38,968 nt of DNA from Cryomorphaceae bacterium BACL7 MAG-120322-bin74 (GTDB taxonomy: Bacteria > Bacteroidota > Bacteroidia > Flavobacteriales > Schleiferiaceae). The position numbers and the translations under genes were made by a program. Where the stretch lies: assembly GCA_001438205.1 (NCBI GenBank), contig LICG01000014.1, forward strand, positions 1-38,968, given 5' to 3'. Position 1 is the stretch's first letter, and every line of letters starts with the position of its first letter. This document shows, piece after piece, positions 1-8,306 of this stretch. Below the pieces are notes generated by a model. It saw only the letters and a list, made by a program, of their open reading frames with translations, made no database searches and had not been told where the DNA came from.

Positions 1-23
1 TTTTTGTGTAATATACCCAGCAT

Positions 24-2291
24 ATGGCTTTTGACCTTGATATGATCCGCGCCTTTTATGAGCGCTTTCCCGCACGCGTTGCTGCAGCACGCAACGTTGT
101 TGGGCATCCATTGACCCTTTCTGAAAAGATTTTATACGCGCACCTGTGGCAAGGAGATGCCACCGAAGCACATAAACGAGGCGCTTCCTATGTCGACTTT
201 GCTCCCGACCGCGTTGCCATGCAGGATGCAACGGCTCAAATGGCCTTGCTTCAATTCATGCAAGCGGGACGCAAGCAAGCGGCAGTGCCTTCAACCGTGC
301 ATTGTGATCACTTGATTCAAGCACGTGTCGGCGCTACAAATGACCTGCAAGAAGCGGTAAACAAAAGCAATGAAGTCTTCAATTTCTTGGCTTCTGTATC
401 CAACAAGTACGGTATTGGATTTTGGAAGCCAGGTGCCGGTATTATTCATCAAGTAGTGCTAGAAAACTATGCATTCCCAGGTGGGATGATGATTGGCACA
501 GACTCACATACGGTCAATGCGGGCGGCTTGGGTATGGTCGCGATTGGGGTCGGTGGAGCAGATGCCGTAGATGTCATGGCGGGCATGCCTTGGGAATTGA
601 AATTCCCCAAGTTGATTGGTGTTAAGCTCACAGGTCAACTGAATGGTTGGGCATCTGCGAAAGATGTTATTCTGAAGGTTGCGGGCATCTTGACAGTAAA
701 AGGCGGAACAGGTGCCATAGTGGAATATTTCGGCGAGGGTGCAACTTCATTGTCTTGTACCGGAAAAGGAACCATTTGTAACATGGGCGCAGAAATTGGC
801 GCGACAACGTCAACCTTTGCCTACGATGCCTCCATGGAGCGCTACTTGCGCGCCACAGACCGAAGTGATGTGGCTGATCTGGCCAACACCGTGCGCACAG
901 AGCTAGAAGCGGATGCAGAGGTTTATGCCAATCCAAGTGTCTATTTTGATCAAGTTTTTGAGATTGACTTGTCCACGCTTGAACCCCATGTCAATGGCCC
1001 ATTTACGCCAGATTTGGCCACCCCAATTTCTCAGCTTGGCGCTGTAGCAAAGGCAAACAATTGGCCTTTAGATATAGAGGTTGGGTTAATCGGATCTTGT
1101 ACCAATTCCTCCTACGAGGATTTGACTCGGGCGGCATCCGTGGCCAAGCAAGCTGCGTCAAAAAATTTATTGGTTCAATCCGAATATTCTGTAACACCGG
1201 GTTCTGAGCAAGTGCGTTATACTGCGGAACGCGATGGTCTGCTTGCTGAATTTGAAGCCATTGGCGGCAAAGTATTTGCCAACGCCTGTGGACCGTGTAT
1301 TGGCCAATGGGCGCGTAAAGGGGCAGACAAAGAAGAGAAGAATACCATTGTGCATTCATTCAACCGAAATTTCGCCAAACGTGCGGATGGCAACCCCAAC
1401 ACGCATGCCTTTGTGGCATCACCTGAAATGGTTACGGCCCTTGCCATCGCGGGCCGTTTGGATTTTAATCCGCTTACGGACACCTTGCTGAATAAAGAGG
1501 GACAAGCGGTCAAACTTGATCCCCCTGTAGGGGAGGAGTTACCTGCTCGTGGTTATGCCGTGGAAGACGCAGGCTTCCAAGCCCCTGTAGCAGATGGTTC
1601 GCATGTGGTGATCTCAGTCTCAGAAGACAGCCAACGACTCCAGTTATTAGATCCATTTGCGCCTTGGGATGGCCAAAACATCATGGGCGCAAAGCTTTTG
1701 ATCAAGGCACAAGGAAAGTGTACAACGGATCACATCTCCATGGCAGGCCCTTGGTTGCGTTACCGCGGTCATCTGGACAACATTGCCAACAATACGTTAA
1801 CAGGCGCAGTAAACGCCTACAACGGGGCGACCAATTCGGTGCTGAACCAATTGACGGGTGCGTATGGTGAAGTTCCAGCCGTTCAGCGTGATTATAAAGC
1901 ATCGGGCGTTTCGACCTTAGTCGTGGGCGACCAGAATTATGGCGAAGGATCCTCGCGTGAGCATGCGGCGATGCAACCCCGTCATCTAGGCGTTCGCGCC
2001 GTATTAGTCAAAAGCTTTGCGCGTATTCACGAAACCAACTTGAAGAAGCAGGGCATGCTGGCGCTCACTTTTGTCCAAGAGGGGGATTATGACAAGATCC
2101 AAGAGACGGACCGCATTGATTTTGTTGATTTAGTGGAATTTTCTCCAGGAAAGCCCCTTACGTTGGTATTTACCCATGCGGATGGCACCACAGACCATGT
2201 GGTGGCCCATCACACCTATAATGATCAGCAGATTGCATGGTTTAAGGCAGGTAGTGCGTTGAACTTGATCAAACTAGAGCAAGCTTCCTAA
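24..2291 (+). CDS. acnA: Aconitate hydratase (mitochondrial-type aconitase)
   Basis: This 755-residue protein interconverts citrate and isocitrate in the TCA cycle with a [4Fe-4S] cluster. The three cluster cysteines are visible: C359 in GSCTNS, and C422 and C425 in [20 protein letters not shown] stretch in the C-terminal swivel domain matches the substrate-binding region of the family. The length fits the 750-780 residue mitochondrial-type branch used by Bacteroidota rather than the roughly 890-residue AcnA or the AcnB fold. The ATG at 24 is the first in frame and lies almost at the window edge, so upstream control cannot be judged. A hairpin terminator follows the stop by about 35 bases. 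The family call is secure; the symbol follows common Bacteroidota annotation. Confidence 0.96.
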   Translation: MAFDLDMIRAFYERFPARVAAARNVVGHPLTLSEKILYAHLWQGDATEAHKRGASYVDFAPDRVAMQDATAQMALLQFMQAGRKQAAVPSTVHCDHLIQARVGATNDLQEAVNKSNEVFNFLASVSNKYGIGFWKPGAGIIHQVVLENYAFPGGMMIGTDSHTVNAGGLGMVAIGVGGADAVDVMAGMPWELKFPKLIGVKLTGQLNGWASAKDVILKVAGILTVKGGTGAIVEYFGEGATSLSCTGKGTICNMGAEIGATTSTFAYDASMERYLRATDRSDVADLANTVRTELEADAEVYANPSVYFDQVFEIDLSTLEPHVNGPFTPDLATPISQLGAVAKANNWPLDIEVGLIGSCTNSSYEDLTRAASVAKQAASKNLLVQSEYSVTPGSEQVRYTAERDGLLAEFEAIGGKVFANACGPCIGQWARKGADKEEKNTIVHSFNRNFAKRADGNPNTHAFVASPEMVTALAIAGRLDFNPLTDTLLNKEGQAVKLDPPVGEELPARGYAVEDAGFQAPVADGSHVVISVSEDSQRLQLLDPFAPWDGQNIMGAKLLIKAQGKCTTDHISMAGPWLRYRGHLDNIANNTLTGAVNAYNGATNSVLNQLTGAYGEVPAVQRDYKASGVSTLVVGDQNYGEGSSREHAAMQPRHLGVRAVLVKSFARIHETNLKKQGMLALTFVQEGDYDKIQETDRIDFVDLVEFSPGKPLTLVFTHADGTTDHVVAHHTYNDQQIAWFKAGSALNLIKLEQAS

Positions 2292-2326
2292 AGCCCAACA
2301 TATTTCGTGTATAAGTGAACAGCGCC

Positions 2327-2352
2327 GCACCCATTTTGGGTGCAGCTTTTTT
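2327..2352 (+). terminator. Intrinsic terminator after aconitase
   Basis: GCACCC (2327-2332), the loop ATTTT and GGGTGC (2338-2343) form a perfect six-pair stem, followed after three bases by six T (2347-2352). It lies between the acnA stop and the ATG at 2366. This argues against the upstream GTG at 2315 as start of the next gene, because that start would place the terminator inside a coding region. Confidence 0.75.
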
Positions 2353-2365
2353 ATATCTTCCCAAC

Positions 2366-3667
2366 ATGGAGGCATACAACAGGCGAACGCAGTGGGGTTG
2401 GGCTATGTATGATTGGGCAAATTCATCCTATAGCCTGGTCATTGGTACGGCAATTTTCCCCATTTACTACGCAGCAGTGATGGAAGGTGCAGACAAATGG
2501 ACTTTTCCGTTTTTTTGGGGCGAGATAAGTACGACCGCGGCGTATACATTTGCTGTAGCTGCCTCTTTCCTGACGATTAGTGTATTCACACCCTACTTAA
2601 GTGCTCTAGCCGAATTGGCAGGGAATAAGAAATCCTTTATGCGTGCCTTTATATGGACAGGTGCTGCCGCCTGTGCAGGGATGTTTTTCTTCACGTCTGA
2701 TGTACTTTGGTGGGGATTGCTGTCCCCGTACATTGCCTCATTATGCTTTAGTGGAAGTCTCGTTTTTTACAACTCGTATCTCCCTGAGATTGCGCCAACA
2801 GAACAACAGGATGCTTTGTCTGCAAAGGGTTTTGCTTTAGGTTACTTGGGAAGCTCTCTGGTCTTAATCGTTGCATTGTTCTGCATTCAAAACCCAGCAT
2901 GGTTTGGGATAGAAGGGGCAGGATTGATCACGCGGTGCAGTTTTGTGGTAGTGGGTTTGTGGTGGTTTGGTTGGGGCGAATATGCCTTGACCCGTCTTCC
3001 AGACGGACAGCATGCAGGCGGGATGGTTAAAGAAAAGGGATGGATCCCAGCAGCCTACCAGCGACTATTTGATGTGGTCAGTAAATTCCGGAATATGCCT
3101 GGCGCTACGCGCTTTTTACTCGGATTTTTCTTTGCTTCTGCGGGGGTCCAGACGGTTATTTTGATTGCCTCCTTATTTGGAACCAAAGCCTTGGGTTTAG
3201 AAACCGGGGCCTTGATTACAACCATTTTGCTCATACAGTTTGTGGGAATTCTGGGTTCCTGGTTGTTTTCAAAATTGAGCCAAACGCTAGGCAATGTAAA
3301 AGCACTCATTTTATCAGCAGCTTTATGGGTGGTCATTTGTGCTATGGCGTATTTCATTCAAAATGAAAGCCAGTTCTATGCATTAGGTGCTGCCGTGGGT
3401 TTGGTATTAGGAGGGATTCAATCGTTGGCGCGATCGAGTTTTTCCAAGTTGCTTCCAACAGAAGGGGAGCATGTAACCTATTTCAGTTTTTATGATATCG
3501 CAGAAAAACTCGCCACGGTTTTTGGGATGGTAGCCATTGGTTGGATGGAAACACGCACCGGTGACCTTCGATTGTCAGCGGCATTGTTGTCCGTATTTTT
3601 TCTCATGGCTGTCGTTTTTTGGTCCGGAGTGAAAATGGAACAGAAATTGCCACCTTTGACGGAGTGA
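2366..3667 (+). CDS. UMF1-family (Atg22-like) MFS transporter
   Basis: This integral membrane protein of about 433 residues has roughly twelve hydrophobic segments. The N-terminus after ATG 2366 contains WAMYDWANSSYS, a hallmark of the UMF1/Atg22-like branch of the major facilitator superfamily. Eukaryotic Atg22 effluxes amino acids from vacuoles; the substrates of bacterial members are mostly unknown, so none is assigned. The ATG at 2366 was chosen over the GTG at 2315 because the family N-terminus starts there and the acnA terminator occupies the extra stretch. The last codons overlap the next gene by four bases (GTGA), suggesting translational coupling to the heme lipoprotein, although the products have no obvious shared role. 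Confidence 0.88.
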   Translation: MEAYNRRTQWGWAMYDWANSSYSLVIGTAIFPIYYAAVMEGADKWTFPFFWGEISTTAAYTFAVAASFLTISVFTPYLSALAELAGNKKSFMRAFIWTGAAACAGMFFFTSDVLWWGLLSPYIASLCFSGSLVFYNSYLPEIAPTEQQDALSAKGFALGYLGSSLVLIVALFCIQNPAWFGIEGAGLITRCSFVVVGLWWFGWGEYALTRLPDGQHAGGMVKEKGWIPAAYQRLFDVVSKFRNMPGATRFLLGFFFASAGVQTVILIASLFGTKALGLETGALITTILLIQFVGILGSWLFSKLSQTLGNVKALILSAALWVVICAMAYFIQNESQFYALGAAVGLVLGGIQSLARSSFSKLLPTEGEHVTYFSFYDIAEKLATVFGMVAIGWMETRTGDLRLSAALLSVFFLMAVVFWSGVKMEQKLPPLTE

Positions 3668-4020
3668 AAACACGCTGGTTTATGATCCTCATTCTACTGT
3701 TGTCCGCTGCAAGTTGTTATTATGACAATGCGGAAGACCTCTATGGATCAACTCCCTGCGATGTATCTATGGTGACATGGTCGGTAGATATTCAGCCCAT
3801 GATACAAGTGCAATGCCTCTCTTGTCACCAAGGGGCATCGCCTTCAGGAGGTAAAGACTTCAGCAGCTATGCGAATGTCAAACTACATCTTGGTGGGGCG
3901 GTAAGTCGGATCAACAAGCCTGAAGGAGACCCTTTGATTATGCCTCCGAGTGGTCCCCTATCCAATTGTTCTTTATCTAAAATGGATGCCTGGATTGCCG
4001 CCGGTGCATTAGAAAATTAA
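3664..4020 (+). CDS. Small c-type cytochrome-domain lipoprotein
   Basis: This predicted lipoprotein has about 118 residues and one c-type heme motif. From the GTG at 3664 it begins with K-T-R-W-F, a hydrophobic run and S-A-A-S-C, a lipoprotein signal peptide with the acylated cysteine near residue 18. The heme motif CLSCH lies near the middle, followed by LIMPPSGPLS, where the methionine could be the distal ligand, and an amphipathic C-terminal helix (KMDAWIAAGA) usual in these Bacteroidota and Planctomycetes cytochrome domains. The GTG start overlaps the TGA of the transporter (GTGA); an internal ATG at 3682 would remove the charged n-region. It is first in the YceI/DUF5777/cytochrome cluster, so an envelope electron-transfer role is inferred. 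The redox partner is unknown. Confidence 0.8.
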   Translation: MKTRWFMILILLLSAASCYYDNAEDLYGSTPCDVSMVTWSVDIQPMIQVQCLSCHQGASPSGGKDFSSYANVKLHLGGAVSRINKPEGDPLIMPPSGPLSNCSLSKMDAWIAAGALEN

Positions 4021-4031
4021 ATACAAAATCT

Positions 4032-4574
4032 ATGAAAAAGTCTATTCTCCCCTTCTTGTTTTTGGCGATAAGCTTGCATCTCTCTGCCCAGAAATTAGTC
4101 AGTCAAAACACCTATGTCCATTTCTTTTCTGAGACACCGATCGAAGACATTGAAGCATCGCTGAATGATGGTGTAGGGATCGTGAATGCGGAAACAAAGG
4201 ATTTTGCTTTTCAAGTGAATATCCAATCTTTCACTTTTGATAAAGCGCTAATGCAAGAGCACTTTAACGAAAATTATATGGAGTCGACGGCCTATCCTAA
4301 GGCTTTCTACAAAGGGAAGATCACAGGGGAAGTGTCTTGGTCAAAACCGGGCAGCTATGCTGTCCAAATGGTGGGGAAGATGACCATTCACGGCAAGGAG
4401 CAATCTTTCACAACGCCAGCAAAAATCTCTATTTCCAAAGAAGGGTTGGTCGTGTTGGAATCCAATTTTATTGTTCGGCCAGAAGAATTTGATATTGAAA
4501 TTCCTAGCCTTGTTATTACCAAAATAGCGAAGGAAATTGAGGTAAAAGTTAAATCAACCCTGCGCGCGAGCTGA
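4032..4574 (+). CDS. YceI-family periplasmic protein
   Basis: The product has 180 residues, with a signal peptide ending near LSAQ and then a YceI-like lipocalin-type beta barrel. Family features are the central FDKALMQEHFNENYMES stretch (equivalent to the MxxHLxSxdFFd region), YPKAFYKGKI and the amphipathic strands MVGKMTIHG and TTPAKI. Characterised YceI proteins bind isoprenoid chains such as polyprenyl phosphates or quinones in the barrel; the ligand here is unknown. It lies 11 bases after the heme lipoprotein and its stop overlaps the start of the DUF5777 gene by one base (TGATG), so the genes are surely co-transcribed. The second YceI in this window, at 21611, differs: it is a lipoprotein in another context. 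Confidence 0.9.
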   Translation: MKKSILPFLFLAISLHLSAQKLVSQNTYVHFFSETPIEDIEASLNDGVGIVNAETKDFAFQVNIQSFTFDKALMQEHFNENYMESTAYPKAFYKGKITGEVSWSKPGSYAVQMVGKMTIHGKEQSFTTPAKISISKEGLVVLESNFIVRPEEFDIEIPSLVITKIAKEIEVKVKSTLRAS

Positions 4575-5440
4575 TGAAGTACCCTTTGGTCCTGATGTTC
4601 ATCTTGGGCAGCCTAGCTGTTTGGGGTCAAGATGATTTATTGGCTGAATTAGACGCGTTGTCTCCAACACAGTCAAAAAGCTTTGTGTTTGCAACCTTTA
4701 AGGGAACGCGCATCATTAATCAGCAATCTGTGGAGTTGCCAGCAGAAAAGGAAGGCCAATTTGTGATTGGCCATCGTTTTGGTTCGCTCAATGATCGTCC
4801 CTTGTACAATCTCTTTGGCTTAGATGTAGCGAACATTCGCTTTGAATACAGTTATTCTCCTTTCCCTTGGTTAAATCTGGGTGCCGGGAGATCTTCTGGG
4901 GCAAAAACCTATGACACCTTTACCAAAGTCCGTTTGGTCCGTCAATCTTCTGGGACAGGATTCAATTGGCCTGTTACCATCGCTTACTATACCAATGCCA
5001 CGATTGTGACGACGCCTTTTTCTGACGGCCAAAAGCATTTTTTTACGGATAGGATGGCGTATAGCCATCAATTGTTGATCGCACGAAAATGGAATGAAAC
5101 GGTCTCCTTTCAAATTGCCCCGACGTTAGTTCATTTTAACCTCGTCCCTTTTGCAGCAGAGGCAAACGATCAATGGGGCTTATCTATTGCAGGACGATAT
5201 AAGCTCAACCGGCGAATGGCGTTGACGGGAGAAACCTTATTACGTCACGACCCATTTTCTCGCTATCACAATGCTGCGAGTGTAGGGATTGATATTGAAA
5301 CGGGGGGGCATGTATTTCAGTTTCATGTAACGAATGCGCGTTCAATGGCGGACCCACAGTGGATGATGCAAACCCCGAGCGTTTGGTCAAAAGGGGAAAT
5401 TTACCTTGGTTTCAATATTACACGGGTGTTTAACCATTAA
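4574..5440 (+). CDS. DUF5777-family beta-barrel outer-membrane protein
   Basis: This 288-residue secreted protein has a signal peptide ending near VWGQ and then alternating hydrophobic/aromatic strands typical of an outer-membrane barrel. The segments SFVFATFKGTRIINQQSVE and FVIGHRFGSLND close to the N-terminus are characteristic of DUF5777, a Bacteroidota family with no established function. The C-terminus carries the strand pattern GEIYLGFNITRVF. It is translationally coupled to the upstream YceI (TGATG) and followed 11 bases later by a two-heme lipoprotein. Such clusters of YceI, DUF5777 and cytochrome domains recur in the phylum as far as I recall. A porin-like partner of the lipoproteins is a reasonable inference, but nothing in the sequence proves transport. 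Confidence 0.82.
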   Translation: MKYPLVLMFILGSLAVWGQDDLLAELDALSPTQSKSFVFATFKGTRIINQQSVELPAEKEGQFVIGHRFGSLNDRPLYNLFGLDVANIRFEYSYSPFPWLNLGAGRSSGAKTYDTFTKVRLVRQSSGTGFNWPVTIAYYTNATIVTTPFSDGQKHFFTDRMAYSHQLLIARKWNETVSFQIAPTLVHFNLVPFAAEANDQWGLSIAGRYKLNRRMALTGETLLRHDPFSRYHNAASVGIDIETGGHVFQFHVTNARSMADPQWMMQTPSVWSKGEIYLGFNITRVFNH

Positions 5441-5451
5441 GTAGCGGGGTT

Positions 5452-6108
5452 ATGAGAAATCTAAGCGCATGGATCCCTGGACTGTTGGTATTGTTCCTGT
5501 CCACAGAGAGTTGCACCCATAGCCCAATCCTTGAAGAGGAGTGCCCGCCAGGAACGGTCGACTTTACGCAAGAAATCTTACCCTTAATTCAGACAAATTG
5601 CGCCATGTCCGGTTGTCACGTTGGCGCAAATGCCGCCGAGGGAATTCGCCTCACAAGCTATAGTCAAATTATGCGCCAAGTAGAACCTGGCCATCCAGAG
5701 GAGAGCGAATTGTTTGAAGTATTGACGGAACAAGGTGGAAAAAGAATGCCCCCTCCACCGATGGCCTCGCTTTCTAGTGCGGCGATTGAAAGAATCCGGC
5801 TCTGGATTCAGCAAGGGGCAAAAGAAACCCATTGTAATAGCGGATGTGATACAACGGCCCCTGCTTCATGGGCACAGGTTTCATTTGTTTTTAGCTCCCA
5901 ATGCGTAGGCTGTCATCAAGCCAGTTTGACGAGTGGGAATGTGCGCCTAGACACCTACGCAGACGCGGTCCAAGCTGTGAATGATCACGATGTGTCCTCT
6001 GCTATTTTCGGCATCAATGGGGCGCCGAAAATGCCCCCTAATGCCCTCCTTTCGGACTGTCATAGCGCCATCATTATGCGTTGGATCCAGGCGGGGATGC
6101 CCCAATAA
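5452..6108 (+). CDS. Two-domain c-type cytochrome lipoprotein
   Basis: The product has 218 residues, with a hydrophobic N-terminus ending in LSTESC, so it is probably a lipoprotein. Two cytochrome-c-like domains follow. The first has the expanded heme motif CAMSGCH (C-x4-C-H) with RMPPPPMASLS as possible distal-ligand region; the second has the standard CVGCH with KMPPNALLS. Each ends in a conserved amphipathic helix (IRLWIQQGAKE and IMRWIQAGMPQ). The C-x4-C-H form is common in this Bacteroidota/Planctomycetes domain class. The second domain resembles the single-domain lipoprotein at 3664, suggesting duplication within the cluster. It probably acts at the outer membrane or in the periplasm with DUF5777 and YceI. 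Confidence 0.82.
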   Translation: MRNLSAWIPGLLVLFLSTESCTHSPILEEECPPGTVDFTQEILPLIQTNCAMSGCHVGANAAEGIRLTSYSQIMRQVEPGHPEESELFEVLTEQGGKRMPPPPMASLSSAAIERIRLWIQQGAKETHCNSGCDTTAPASWAQVSFVFSSQCVGCHQASLTSGNVRLDTYADAVQAVNDHDVSSAIFGINGAPKMPPNALLSDCHSAIIMRWIQAGMPQ

Positions 6109-6110
6109 GC

Positions 6111-7304
6111 ATGAATCAGAAGTTTGACCTTATCGTTGTCGGCGGCGGCATTGTAGGTGCAGCTACCGCCTATAAATTCAAGCAAGCGCATCCGACGGCC
6201 AAAGTGTTGATTTTAGAAAAGGAAAGTAACCCGGCCCAGCACCAAACAGGCCGAAATTCGGGTGTTATACATTCGGGTCTGTATTACGCCCCAGGATCTT
6301 TAAAGGCAAAAACCTGCTTGTCCGGGTACGCGCAACTGATCCAGTTTTGTGAAGAGCATGATGTGGCCCACGATATCTGCGGAAAGATTGTCGTAGCCAC
6401 CTCGCCAGAAGAAGCCTTGAATTTGCGTCGTCTAGAAGAGCGCGGCAAAACCAATGGACTTGAAGGATTGCAATTTTTGGATCCCAAAGAATCAAAAGAG
6501 ATAGAGCCGTATATCGAGGCCCAGCAGTCCCTTTGGGTGCCGCAGACAGGTATTGTGGACTACAAGGGGATGACAGAAGCGCTCTTGCATCGTGCTATTG
6601 AAGGCGAAGGAAGTTTGCGCCTACAAACGCGCGCTATAAAAGTGCATAGGCTTGGGTCTACTCGTAGGGTATTGACTACATCTGGAACCTTTTTTGCCCC
6701 CAGGGTAGTGGTTTGTGCGGGTTTGCAAAGTGACCGAATGGCGCGTGCGGATGGGGTGCAGAATCATATCCGCATTGTGCCATTTCGGGGTGATTATTTT
6801 GCCCTCACACCTGAGGCTGCGCACAAGGTAAAAAACCTGGTCTACCCGGTTCCGGACCCTCAATTCCCTTTTTTGGGGGTACACTTTACGCGCATGATGG
6901 AAGGGGGCGTAGAATGTGGCCCAAATGCGGTGTTTAGTTTTGCGCGAGAAGGCTATGCTAAAACGGCATTTGATCTGTCTGATAGTGCTTCTTCCCTAGG
7001 TTTTGGAGGTACGTGGCGCTTATTTGCACAGCATTGGCGCTATGGTTTGGGCGAGTATGAGCGCGCCTTCTCGAAGCCGAAATTTCTAAAGGCCCTTCAG
7101 AAAATGATGCCCACCTTGAAAATGGAGGATATACAACCCGGCCGCGCGGGTATAAGAGCGCAAGCTTTAGATGCAAGGGGCAAGTTGGTCGATGATTTTG
7201 TCTTAGAACAGGGGGATGCTGCCCTGCATGTAATCAACGCCCCATCCCCAGCTGCAACGGCGTCATTGGCCATTGCAGACGAGATTTTGGCGCGCTTAGC
7301 CTAA
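6111..7304 (+). CDS. lhgO: L-2-hydroxyglutarate oxidase (FAD-dependent)
   Basis: This FAD-dependent oxidoreductase of the DAO fold has 397 residues and oxidises L-2-hydroxyglutarate to 2-oxoglutarate. The N-terminal Rossmann motif IVVGGGIVGAATAYK binds the ADP part of FAD. HQTGRNSGVIHSGLYY matches the LhgO/L2HGDH family closely, as do VPFRGDYFAL, HFTRMMEGGVECGPNAV and the C-terminal INAPSPAATASLAI. The ATG at 6111 lies two bases after the stop of the cytochrome gene and directly precedes the FAD motif; longer in-frame starts lie inside the upstream gene. Electrons usually pass to the membrane quinone pool. The 3' end overlaps the convergent hydrolase by nine bases. It may be co-transcribed with the cytochrome cluster, but no functional link is shown. 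Confidence 0.93.
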   Translation: MNQKFDLIVVGGGIVGAATAYKFKQAHPTAKVLILEKESNPAQHQTGRNSGVIHSGLYYAPGSLKAKTCLSGYAQLIQFCEEHDVAHDICGKIVVATSPEEALNLRRLEERGKTNGLEGLQFLDPKESKEIEPYIEAQQSLWVPQTGIVDYKGMTEALLHRAIEGEGSLRLQTRAIKVHRLGSTRRVLTTSGTFFAPRVVVCAGLQSDRMARADGVQNHIRIVPFRGDYFALTPEAAHKVKNLVYPVPDPQFPFLGVHFTRMMEGGVECGPNAVFSFAREGYAKTAFDLSDSASSLGFGGTWRLFAQHWRYGLGEYERAFSKPKFLKALQKMMPTLKMEDIQPGRAGIRAQALDARGKLVDDFVLEQGDAALHVINAPSPAATASLAIADEILARLA

Positions 7305-8306
7305 ATCATCTACAGTTGGCCAGTCTTGTTCCTTTCCAATATGGAAAAGGGCATCTCCGCGGTGTACCAATGGAATGTTGTTGTGCCCCACAATAAAGCC
7401 ATCCATGGGGCTTAAAACCTTGACAGAGTAACTGTCGTAGGGATTGCGGATTCGGCCAATGAGTTCTCCCTCCCTTACGGCTTGTCCTGACCCTCGTTCA
7501 AAGGAGAAAAGACCAGAAACATCGGCGCGTACCCAGACATTACCCCCAATATGGCGTGGCAATCGGGCTTCGCCTTTCATTCTCGCTTTGATACCATGAA
7601 TTTTAGGCGCCGTTTCTAGCATGCCCATGGAAAAAAGCATTCGCTTCGTACCCCTGATGGCTTCTTCAACAGCTAATTCATCCATGCGGAGAGATTCCCC
7701 TCCTTCAAATACGATAATCGGGACGTTTTGAGCCTGTGCACAAGCGCGCAGCGAACCTGAAATCAAACCTGAACCTAAGGACAAAGGTGCCTGGAAGGCT
7801 TTGGCCATGTCAATAGCCTTGGGATCCAATGGGTCATACCGAATCTGGGGATAATTGGTCCTACTGGCACCCCCGGTATGGAAGTCAATTCCCAAGTCCA
7901 CCACAGGTAGGATTTTGGTCGCCATGGTATGGGCTACCTGCGCAGCTAAAGATCCATTAGGCGACCCTGGAAAGCTCCTGTTGACATCCTTTCCATCAGG
8001 GACTTCTCTGCTAAAAAACAAAAAACCATAGACATTGATGATGGGGATCGCAACGACGGTGCCACAGGTGATATTATCTAGGGTTCCTACGGATATCATC
8101 CGACGTACCACCTCAATGCCATTAACCTCATCTCCATGGAGTCCTCCGCTGAGCAATACCGTTGGACCGGGATTTTCGCTACGAAAAACATGCACGTGCA
8201 TGTGAATAAGGGTGCCCGATAAAAGCCGTGCTACTTGAATATCAACGGTTTTTGAGGTGCCAGCCGGGATGACAATGTCATCAATCACCAAAGGGTCTAT
8301 TCCCAT
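7296..8306 (-). CDS. Succinylglutamate desuccinylase/aspartoacylase-family zinc hydrolase
   Basis: This 336-residue M14-type zinc hydrolase belongs to the AstE/AspA family. The zinc ligands are visible as H57 and E60 in GGLHGDEVNGIE and H143 in DFHTGG; R110 in DVNRSFPG matches the substrate carboxylate-binding arginine, and the VFEGGE motif holds the probable catalytic acid. The last 90 residues form a biotinyl/lipoyl-like hammerhead beta domain common in this family. The start codon immediately follows the purB stop with no spacing, so translation is coupled to purB. In many bacteria relatives neighbour rimK; here there is no rimK, so the substrate (an N-acyl amino acid or a peptide modification) is open. 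Confidence 0.88.
   Translation of the reverse strand: MGIDPLVIDDIVIPAGTSKTVDIQVARLLSGTLIHMHVHVFRSENPGPTVLLSGGLHGDEVNGIEVVRRMISVGTLDNITCGTVVAIPIINVYGFLFFSREVPDGKDVNRSFPGSPNGSLAAQVAHTMATKILPVVDLGIDFHTGGASRTNYPQIRYDPLDPKAIDMAKAFQAPLSLGSGLISGSLRACAQAQNVPIIVFEGGESLRMDELAVEEAIRGTKRMLFSMGMLETAPKIHGIKARMKGEARLPRHIGGNVWVRADVSGLFSFERGSGQAVREGELIGRIRNPYDSYSVKVLSPMDGFIVGHNNIPLVHRGDALFHIGKEQDWPTVDDLG

Noticed and set aside
2315-2365. GTG at 2315 as start of the MFS transporter
   Set aside because: It would place an intrinsic terminator hairpin within the coding region, and the family N-terminus begins at ATG 2366.
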